64,000 nt of DNA, taken from Ovis canadensis. Its lineage: Eukaryota > Chordata > Mammalia > Artiodactyla > Bovidae. The position numbers were made by a program, and so were the translations under genes. Below are positions 55,493 to 64,000 of this stretch, piece by piece (the first letter of the stretch is position 1; the number at the start of each line of letters is the position of its first letter). The stretch is from the NCBI RefSeq assembly GCF_042477335.2, contig NC_091245.1:115788501-115852500 (forward strand), given 5' to 3'. The notes beneath the pieces are model-generated. The model searched no databases and was not told where the DNA came from. It was given only the letters and a program-made list of their open reading frames with translations.

Positions 55493-56324
55493 CTGGCAAG
55501 GAAAAAGGTTATTTGAGGAAATGTATTCTATCTGTCTATCATCTGTCTATCACTATATCCCATGTTGTAGCCTAGGTTTATTTATAACACATTTCTGTTA
55601 TTTGTGTGATAACCTGACTCATTTGTTAACTCATTTGTTAATCATTACAAACCTAAGAGGCAGAGGCTGCTATATCCTATTTTACAAATGAGGTCAGAGA
55701 GATCAAGTAACTTTCTATTAGTTAACCAGCTGGAAAGTGGCAGAGCTGGGATTCAAATACAGACAGTCTACATTTGGGTGATAAAGGTTTAACCGTACAT
55801 AGCATTGAGGGACACTATGAGCACTAATGCCATTCTGGATACTTATCAGTTACCAAAAAGAAAAAAAATACACTTAAAACTTGATTTGGTAGTGTAAGTA
55901 ATATTAATGTTTATTCTCATGTATCAACTACTTAGTTTTTTTCTTTCTAAAGTTGATTTTTGGAGCAAATATTATGTTCCAGGAATTATGGTAAGTAAAA
56001 TAGACATGCTACCTGCCCCAGTGAAGATTCTGGGAAGGTAGAAAAGAAAATGAAACATCACAAAAAATGTATACACAATGAAAGACAGCAATATGAAAGA
56101 CAGCAAGAGTAACAAAAAGGGTTCTAACCTGATTTTACATTTAAAGAAGGCCTATATGAGAAAGTGAGACAGGAGATCTGAAGGAGGATTTATAGGGGCC
56201 TGACGAAGGGGGCCCACATGTAGAGCAGTTACTACACCCATCAGTGAAACATCAGTCTTTAACACATATTAAATTAAATATAAGTATGACTGTTGTGGTT
56301 CTGTTTTCAGAGTACTGTTGCTCA

Positions 56325-56408
56325 TGTAGAATATGTTTCAGTTTGTAAATCCATGTCTCCTGCATTGAGGGCAGATTCTTTACTGTCTGAGCCACCAGGG
56401 AAGCCCAT
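56325..56408 (-). mobile_element. tRNA-type SINE head fragment, antisense
   Basis: 'catgtctcctgcattgagg' and 'cagattctttactgtctga' ending in 'gccaccagggaagccc' is the reversed head shared by Bov-tA and CHR SINEs. It lies against an (ATAC)n(AT)n tract. Confidence 0.75.
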
Positions 56409-56410
56409 AT

Positions 56411-56465
<55 letters not shown>
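56409..56465. repeat. (ATAC)n(AT)n microsatellite
   Basis: Six or so catac units followed by a long AT run, directly after a SINE fragment. Confidence 0.9.
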
Positions 56466-56467
<2 letters not shown>

Positions 56468-56660
56468 GCAAATATGTATATTAGAGATTTCTGGGTCTGA
56501 TCGTTTTGTTTTCTTTTTCTTTCTTCTAACCTTGTTCTGCAGCTCTAAGCTCCAAAGTGGTAGATAAGTTGAAGGCAAGGTCAGGAATTAGGAAAGCAAT
56601 GAAGAGGAACAAAGGAAAAATCATTTTATATCTTCAATGTTTTCCTCCTTTTAAAGCTGA

Positions 56661-56732
56661 TGTATAGATAGACAGTTAGATATATATCTAGCTAGATAGA
56701 GAGATATAGATAGATAATTGATAGATAGATAG
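56661..56732. repeat. Degenerate (GATA)n microsatellite
   Basis: Repeated gata/taga units with interruptions, several of them perfect four-unit runs. Confidence 0.85.
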
Positions 56733-57547
56733 ACACTTTTTTAGCCCCAATTCTAACAAATCTGTATGTACTGAGAGAATCCATGCACATTTATTATGTA
56801 AGGTAAGTGGACTTCTAAAGGAAGGAGAGAAAATTTTAGTTCCCCACAGACTATATCAGATTTACAGGCATGCCTGGCCTGGCGTTTGCCTCCCAGGCTG
56901 AAGGCTGGACTGACTGGAACCTCAAGGTCTACATTTCCTCTAACTTGTTCCTCATCAGAAGGCACCTCTATAATTCATTATTTTACTTGGAGAACATAGT
57001 CATGTACTGAATTCATTTCCTTTGACCTAATTTCTATTTCCATTCTTCTTGAATATTTCTCCCTACTTCTTTTTATAGATTCTAATTTTCATTCATTAGT
57101 CATTGCCCAGTACATTGATTTCAAACAATATGCACAAAATATCATGATTAAGCCAGAAATATAGCATTGTCATTTTTTAATTTTTCTTCTATACATTTTG
57201 TCTTTATATTCCTCACAGTTCCCAGCAATTAAACTCAATTTTAAAGAAACAGGATTGCTAAATTATAATTAACTTGGATTAGGGTAACTGACAATTTTGG
57301 ATCCAAACAAGAAACTTTGCATTTTAATCCCTTCTCCCTGTACTTAATATAAAAACATTTTTTTAATGGAGCAACACCTAAAAATACATTGGGGAGTGGT
57401 GGTAGGTATCATGAACAGTTTTCTCTAATAACCGACCTAGAAGAATTGCTTTAAAACCACTTGATAATGTTCACCAGACTAAGATCACATGTATTTTCCC
57501 TCACTCCTGCCCATATTTCCAGCACTATGTGATTTCATAAGCCTTTC

Positions 57548-59848
57548 AGGTATGACCTAAATCAAATCCCTTATAATTATACAGTGGAAGTGACAAATAG
57601 ATTCAAGAGACCAGATCTGATACACAGAGTGCCTGAAAAACTATGGACGAAGGTTCATAACATTGTACAGGAGGCAGTCATCAAAATCATCTCTAAGAAA
57701 AAGAAATGCAAAAAGGCAAAATGGTTGTCCAAGGAGGCCTTACAAATAGCTGAGAAAAGACAAGATGGGAAAGGCAAAGAGAAAAGGAAAGATATACCCA
57801 TCTGAATGCAGAGTTTCAAAGAATAGCAAGGAGAGATAAGAAAGCCTTTCTCAGTGATCAATGCAAAGAAAAGAGGAAAACAATAGAATGGGAAAGATGA
57901 GAGATATCCTCAAGAAAATTAGAGATACCAAGGGAACATTTCATGCAAAGATGGGAAAATAAAGGACAGAAAAGGTATGGGCCTAACAGAATCAGAAGAT
58001 ATTGAGAAAAGGTGGCAAGAATACACAGAAAACCTCTACAAAACAGATCTTCATGACCCAAATAACCATGATGGTGTGATAACTCACCTAGAGACAGACA
58101 TCCTGGAATGTGAAGTCAAGTGGGCCTTAGGAAGCATCACTGTGAACAAAGCTAGTGGAGGTGCTGGATTCCAGTTGAGCTATTTCAAATCCTAAAAGAT
58201 GATGCTGTGAAAGTGCTGCACTCAATATACCAGCAAATTTGGAAAACTCAGCAGTGGCCACAGGACTGGAAAAGGTCAGTTTTCATTCCAATCCCAAAGA
58301 AAGGCAGTGCCAAAGAATGTTCAAACCACCACACAATTGCACTCATCTCACATCCTAGCAAAGTAATGCTCAAAATTCTCCAAGCCAGGCTTCAACAGTA
58401 CATGAACCATGAACTTCCAGATGATCAGATTTAGAAAAGGCAGAGTAACCAGTGATCCAATTGCCAACATCCACTGGATCATCAAAAATGCAAGAGTTTC
58501 AGAAATATATCTACTTCTGCTTCATTGACTACACTAAAGCCTTTTACCGCATGGATCACAACACACAGTGGAAAATTCTGAAAGCGATGGGAATATCAGA
58601 CCACCTGACCTGCCTCCTGAGAAATCTGTATGCAGGTCAAGAAGCAACAGTTAGAACTGGACATGGAACAACAGACTGGTTCCAAATCAGAAAAGGAGTA
58701 TGTCAGGGCTGTATATTGTCATTTTGCTTATTTAAATTATATGCAGAGCACATCATGAGAAATGTTGGGCTGGATGAAGCACAAGCTGGAATCAAGATTG
58801 CCAGGAGAAATATCAATAACCTCAGATATGCAGATGACACCAACACTATGGCAGAAAGTGAAGAACTAAAGAGCTTCTCGATGAAAGTGAGAGGAGAGTG
58901 AAAAAGTGGGCTTAAAACTCAACATTCAAAAGCCTGTTCTATACATCTGTGTCTCTTTTGCTGTCTTGCATACAGAGTTATTGTTACCATCTTTCTAAAT
59001 TCCATATAGATGCGTTAGTATACTGTATTGGTGTTTTTCTTTTGGGGTTCAGGATGGGGAACTCTTGTATGCCTGTGGCAGATTCATGTTGATGTATGGC
59101 AAAACCAATATAATATTGTAAAGTAATTAACCTCCAATTAAAATAAAAAGGAAAAGAAAAAAAAAAAACCCTCAACATTCAGAAAACTAGATCATGGCAT
59201 CCGGTCACATCACTTCATGGCAAATAGATGGGGAAACAATGGAAATAGTGACAGACTTTATTTTGGGGGCTCCAAAATCACTGCAGATGGTGACTGCAGC
59301 CATGAAATTAAAAGACGCTTGCTCCTTGGAAGAAAAGTTATGACCAACATAGACACCGTGTTAAAAAGCAGCAACATTACTTTGCCAGCAAAGGTCTGTC
59401 TAGTCAAAGCTATGGTTTTTCCGGTAGTTGTGTATGGATGTGGCAGTTGGACTATAAAGAAAGCTGAGTGCTGAAGAATTGATGGTTTTGAACTGTGGTG
59501 TTGGAGAAGATGCTTGAAAGTCCCTTGGACTGCAAAGATATCCAGCCAGTCCATCCTAAAGGAAATCAGTCCTATTCACTGGAAAAGCTGATGCTGAAGC
59601 TGAAACTCCAATACTTTGCCCACCTGATGCAAAGAACTAACTCATTGGAAAAGACCCTGATGCTGGGAAAGATTGAAGGCAGGAAGAGGAGGGGACAACA
59701 GAGGAGGAGATGGTTGGATGGCATCACCAACTCGATGGACATGAGTTTGAGTTAGTGATGAATGGGGAAGCCTATTGTGCTGCAGTCTATGGGGTGGCAA
59801 AGAGTCGCACACAACTGAGCGACTGAACTGAATGAACTGAACTGATAT
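57548..59848 (+). mobile_element. BovB LINE, sense, 5'-truncated, with nested L1
   Basis: It starts in the pre-RT linker ('aggtatgacctaaatcaaa') and runs to the 3' terminus ('gaactgaatgaactgaact'). The RT domain is in pieces: 57977-58195, 58207-58434 ('VFIPIPKKGSAKECSNHHTI', 'SKVMLKILQARLQQYMNHEL') and 58452-58901 ('FCFIDYTKAFYRMDHNTQW', 'KGVCQGCILSFCLF' and the catalytic 'NNLRYADDTNTMAES'). A small L1 at 58930-59170 interrupts it. The C-terminal part continues at 59217-59755 ('KAMVFPVVVYGCGSWTIKK'). Frameshifts disable it. It lies in RGS5 intron, opposite to the gene. Confidence 0.92.
58930..59170 (+). mobile_element. Small L1 with 5' inversion, nested in BovB
   Basis: It is flanked by CTCAACATTCA (58919-58929 and 59171-59181), a duplicated piece of BovB. 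58930 to about 59040 is antisense L1 3' region ('acatctgtgtctcttttgc', 'tactgtattggtgtttttc'). About 59041-59170 is sense L1 3' UTR ('gttcaggatggggaactct', 'aacctccaattaaaataaa') with an A-run. Only about 240 bp long, it still shows the whole twin-priming layout. Confidence 0.9.
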
Positions 59849-59971
59849 GTTATCATTTAGTGACACAGGAATCAATAGTACATGCTGAAAGAAAAAATAA
59901 AGACTGAGTTCTCTCTCTGTCATCCTTCAAGTTTTTATTGTTTCTTAAACAAAAGGTGTCAGTTAGTCTCT

Positions 59972-60251
59972 CAGAGAAGGCAATGGCACCCCACTCCAGT
60001 ACTCTTGCCTGGAAAATCCCATGGATGGAGGAGCCTGGTAGGCTGCAGTCCATGGGGTCGCTGAGAGTTGGGCATGACTCAGTGACTTCACTTTCACTTT
60101 TCACTTTCCTGCATTGGAGAAGGCAATGGCAACCCACTCCAGTGTTCTTGCCTGGAGAATCCCAGGGACGGCAGAGCCTGGTGGGCTGCCATCTATGGGG
60201 TTGCACAGAGTTGGACACAACTGAAGTGACTTAGCAGCAGCAGCAGCAGCA
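59972..60251 (+). mobile_element. Bov-A2 dimeric SINE
   Basis: It starts 'gagaaggcaatggcacccc', has two monomers linked by 'cttcactttcacttttcac', and ends in an (AGC)n tail. Imperfect 11-bp flanks AGTTAGTCTCT (about 59961-59971) and AGTTACTCTCT (about 60252-60262) are the probable target duplication. Confidence 0.9.
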
Positions 60252-60262
60252 AGTTACTCTCT

Positions 60263-61390
60263 GCTGAAATGAAAAAATTCCCAGGCACTTTCTAGCTGCT
60301 GGGAAATAATGATGGGAATGAAGTCTTATGAGCTCCCATACTATCAGGTCTAAGACTGCAGAGGAAGCAATAACTTCACAGCACAAGTGTAGGGCAAATT
60401 AGCTCTCATTAGCCTTATGTCCCCATAACATAGTGATTCAGGCATTCTGAATCACCCTTTCCACATCTTTGAAAAAGGTAGAGCTAAAACTCTAGTCCTC
60501 CAAAACATTGTTATTTATGACCTGAGGATACATTCCAGGATGCTACAGCAATAACATTTACCACATTACCAAAACATCCTAGACAAGGAATGAGCTCAGA
60601 AAATAACTTTCCAGTGTATTGAATCCATTTCCTGGATTCACATAAGAGAAGTGATCACTCCCCCCACCCCGCCCCCGCAATGGGATTATTTGCTACTATA
60701 ACTCTTTCTCCCAGGATGCTGTTGATTATCTGAGTTCAAGGTTGGAGTTTCATTTATCTTTGCCCCTCTTTCAAAAGCGTCCCACCTCTTAGTGTAAATC
60801 TGTGTATCTAATATTTAATAAAGGTTCAAATTGAATAACATAAGACTCACTGAGATAAAAATTTCCTTCTATGTCTCAAAACTGAAGAGCACAAACATTA
60901 AGGAAAAATAAATTTGCTAATTTTGCTATTACTGCAGTGTTTTATTTCATGGGAAAGTTACCTAAACTCTCTCTGTCTCAGTTGCTTTTTCTGAAAAATA
61001 CAAATTGTTTGCATATCTAAGTGCTAAAATTATTGAAATCATTAGGTAACCTAGTATATGCAAAATGTATAGAACAGTGACTGGCACATGATGAATAATA
61101 AATGTAAGCTATTGCTTTTTTATAACTATTGCTTTAAAGAAAGTTGTGACTGCCAGTGAGTAAGATGATGATAAAGAACAGCCAGGCAAAAGAAGGGAGA
61201 AAATTGGAAATCAAAGAAGAGAAGTAGAGGAGAATGCAAAGACGGAAACAAAAAGAGGAGCCCAGATCCAGGCTATTCCATTCCCCATGCAAGAGTCCAA
61301 AGTTCAAAGATGTTTCAAGAAAATGTTCTGACCTTTTGGAATTCCTGGGGCAAAGAGTTTCACATAAAAACTGGTGCACTGGGACAACCC
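60263..61390. other. Intronic DNA with a MIR relic
   Basis: A MIR relic at about 60957-61120 ('taaactctctctgtctcag', 'agaacagtgactggcacat'). Otherwise unique. No exon or RNA gene is seen. Confidence 0.45.
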
Positions 61391-61535
61391 AGAGGGATGG
61401 TACAGGGAGGGAGGGGGAGGAGGGTTCAGGATGGGGAACACATGTATACCTGTGGTGGATTCATGATGATGTATGGCAAAACCAATACAATATTGTAAAC
61501 TAATTAACCTCCAATTAAAATAAATTTTAAAAAAT
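61391..61535 (+). mobile_element. L1 3' end, strongly 5'-truncated
   Basis: 'gttcaggatggggaacaca', 'gatgatgtatggcaaaacc', 'acaatattgtaaactaatt' and 'aacctccaattaaaataaa' are the terminal 3' UTR of ruminant L1, ending A-rich. Confidence 0.88.
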
Positions 61536-62560
61536 GAAAATGCTCAGTGGAAAAAAAAAATTGTGTGGCTACTGGGTTATGTTTCATTCTTCCTCTGCTC
61601 TTAAAAATAGTCACATGGAAGAGTTTAATGTCACTGTCTCATTTTAAACTCCCACATGCAATCTATTTTTGTATTTAAAAAGCAGTGTATCAGTTATGTG
61701 CCCCATGGACCTTCAAAAAGAAAACAGATGGTTCTGTATATAAAACTGAAGACGAAAACATAAGAAATTGGTGTTTTTTCAGAACAGAGTCAAATATACT
61801 GGGCAATTAAAAAAGATTTTGAATACGTTATTAGGTATGACCTATTAGGTTTTAATAGGCTTAATATAATCGGTAAAAAAATAAATAATTATTCTGTATA
61901 CAACACAGTATTGTAAATCAATTATATATCAATAAAGAATATTTTCTTAAAGAAAAAAGAAATAATCTTATGGAAAAGATTGAGTAGCAGCTTAACGGTC
62001 TTATTTTTTTAAAGGTTTGGTACCAATTGATTTCATTTTCACTCAAAAAAATTTTAGTAAAACATGGTTTTAAGCAAGGCTTGAGGGACTGTATCAATGA
62101 TGAGAATCAATATCCTGTATTTGCACAAGTGAATGTCAAATGTTCCTCATAAGTCAACAAACGTGACACTCTCTGAGGTTAAATGACTTAGTTTATCAAA
62201 CAAACATGCAAGAAGGAATCATAATGTTTCTAGTGCATGTTTTTCAAATGTATCTTTCTTTATTACCTATTCTGAACCAATCATAGCTAATATCAGAACC
62301 ATAATAGTTCTGGTTATAGACCATTAGTTTTTGCAGATTCAAAGAATATCTCATAAGAACTGAGTTGCCAAAATTTGGCTTAGTTATTCACAATGCATGA
62401 AAGTTAGTGTGTGGGGAAATATGTCAAAAATTGTTCCTTTTAGGTTGATGGTGTTGGGGTAGAATTACTTGGGCACGCCTATCATTTCACTGGTCCTTCT
62501 TTAGAAATAGAGAGAAGCAGAGACAAAGGGGCAAGAGAGATAGTGTCATAGAGGCAGAGA
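61536..62560. other. Intronic DNA with a short L1 3' trace
   Basis: About 61885-61955 ('gtattgtaaatcaattata', 'tatcaataaagaatatttt') is an L1 3' end of an older type. Nothing else is recognised. Confidence 0.5.
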
Positions 62561-62690
62561 TCGACGGGAAAATGGAAAGACAGAAAGGAAGATGGAGACA
62601 GAAACACGGGAGAGAGAAATGGAGGCGGGGAGGGGGAGGCTGTCCTGCCGCCCGGGGCACCAGCTCCTGTAGGCTCAGGCTCTTTTCCAT
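62561..62690. other. GC-rich, purine-rich patch
   Basis: An island of G-rich sequence (ggaggcggggagggggaggc) followed by CCGCCCGGGGC stands out of AT-rich intronic DNA. No splice-bounded exon can be shown on the RGS5 strand. Confidence 0.4.
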
Positions 62691-64000
62691 TTCTGTGAGA
62701 TCTCTGTATCCATACCAGAAACTCTTTTTATTATTTGTGCTGGTTTGAATGGATAAATACCCTTTCAAGGAAAGACTTTCGCCTGGAACAGTTATCAAAT
62801 GTTTTCCTAATTATTACTTGGGGAAATTGTCCAAATCTTAAAAGTATTAATTACTTAAGATAATGATGTGGAACTTAAGATTATACACACACATATATAC
62901 TCAAGACACATATATAGTACATATAATTTTAAAATATTATATCTAATTAAATAAAATGTGAATATTACATATATATTTGCACACATATATATATATGCAT
63001 ATACATATTTCTCCTTTAAGAAGCAAAAAATATTACTGCAAGAATATTGGATCTCAAGCTCACACCATGGAAATCAACTATGCAAGCTGAAAAACTTCAG
63101 TCCCAAAATGCTAGGTGTTAACACTAAGTGCCTCTGGCTTAATTCATTCTAATAGTTCTCTATCTCCTAAAAGCCTGAAACTTAAAAACATGTAGCCCTA
63201 AGGATTAGTGTGATTGAAAAGGATTGTGAATGGGCATATAAATTTATATCTTTCTCCTTAATAGCTTTAAAAACATGACACCAGTTCTTCTAATTTTGTT
63301 TATTGATAGTAGCAATATACCTGTACTCAGGGTATGCATAATTCATTTGTCAGGTATTGGCCCTAAAACCACAGGTAACACATAAATATTTATGATAAAC
63401 ATAAATATTTTTCTCCTAGTTGACTTTATGAAATTTCTGTGTCCAAGAAGGATAATGAAGTCATTTATTAACCCAGTTATTCAATAAACATTTGTTGAAC
63501 ACTATATGCATCAGGGCTGAGTATTCTGTTTAGCATAAGAAATAAAAAGAAAATCAAGTAACTGAATCACTTTGTAGTACAGCAGTAACACAACATTATA
63601 AATCAACTATACTTCAATAAACTTTTTTTAAAAGAAAATCAAAAGTTGATAATATTGAGAAAGTTTCAAATTAATGACTTTGGTGTTCTGCCTCCAGATA
63701 TTAGATATTGATTCTATCACAGGTAAACAGAAGATGACCTCACCAAAAACAAGACAAAAAATGTTGTTTGTACACATTTCATCATACATTCTTTGCCACC
63801 TATTCTATGTCTATGAATCTTGATGGTCCTGTGGGAAAGATTTTTTAAATCCTTATTTTCGCAAAGCATGGAACAAAGTTTTTATAGTGAAAATGGAAAA
63901 ATGTGAGTTAGATAATTTACATAAGTACTATTTTTAGGGAGAACGATTCAACATTTTTGCATTACCATGTACTTCCTCTTGTGAAATTATCCAGATGAAA
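62691..64000. other. Intronic or intergenic DNA with L1 and MIR traces
   Basis: About 63450-63530 has a MIR or L2-type end ('aataaacatttgttgaaca'). About 63550-63636 is an older L1 3' end in sense ('ctgaatcactttgtagtac', 'atcaactatacttcaataa'). AT-rich dinucleotide tracts lie at 62.88-63.0 kb. No gene is supported. Confidence 0.5.

Larger units (their letters stand above)
55493..57547 (-). other. RGS5: RGS5 upstream intron, first part
   Basis: Presumed intron 3 sequence. It contains a MIR relic (about 55620-55770, 'ttttacaaatgaggtcaga', 'ggcagagctgggattcaaa'), a Bov-tA/CHR head fragment (about 56325-56408, antisense) and two microsatellites. No further RGS5 exon is recognised. Confidence 0.6.

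Noticed and set aside
56525-56580. RGS5 exon 3 candidate ('cttgttctgcag')
   Set aside because: Only about ten bases resemble the exon end. The rest does not encode the expected residues and lacks splice sites.

Overview
The window is ordinary nuclear DNA of a ruminant, most likely a bovid such as cattle, sheep or goat. The diagnostic content is a set of repeats found together in ruminants: BovB (RTE) LINEs, Bov-tA and dimeric Bov-A2 SINEs, CHR-type tRNA SINEs, ruminant L1 (L1-BT type), a ruminant-type ERV LTR family and a mariner palindrome. MIR and L2 relics lie underneath. The species cannot be fixed from the sequence alone. There is no prokaryotic content, and I found no CRISPR, operon, defence or biosynthetic system.

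Only one functional gene is visible: the 3' part of RGS5 (regulator of G-protein signalling 5) on the minus strand. Its 167-bp RGS-domain exon is at 55326-55492 and its terminal coding exon at 50840-51001, both with proper splice signals. A long, repeat-poor stretch (about 45.5-50.8 kb) is best read as its 3' UTR. Exons 1-3 were not found and probably lie beyond 64 kb, so 55.5-64 kb would be intron, carrying MIRs, a Bov-A2, several L1 3' ends and a broken BovB with a nested L1.

The other gene-like object is a truncated CSAD (cysteine sulfinate decarboxylase) retrocopy at 35792-37273. It has a 12-bp target site duplication, an A-rich tail, an AATAAA, and apparently a piece of unspliced intron at its 5' end. 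Its frame is open to the normal stop but has no upstream ATG, so I call it a pseudogene.

Layout: 0-7 kb is old intergenic DNA with MIR, L2 and L1 relics and a BovB tail. 7-20 kb holds an inverted BovB pair and a near-full-length minus-strand L1 that contains a BovB, which itself contains a 1277-bp LTR; each layer has its own target site duplication. 20-24 kb holds SINEs and a small 5'-inverted L1. 23.8-30.2 kb is a full-length but disabled L1 with three 5' UTR monomers. 30-33.3 kb holds a BovB tail, an older L1 and another inverted L1. 33.3-35.8 kb is mostly unique DNA. 35.8-41.6 kb holds the CSAD retrocopy and a second stack (BovB containing an LTR, which contains a BovB and a Bov-A2). 41.6-44.3 kb holds SINEs, L1 tails and a third solo LTR. 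44.3-64 kb is the RGS5 territory. The main value of the window is the readable relative order of retrotransposition events.
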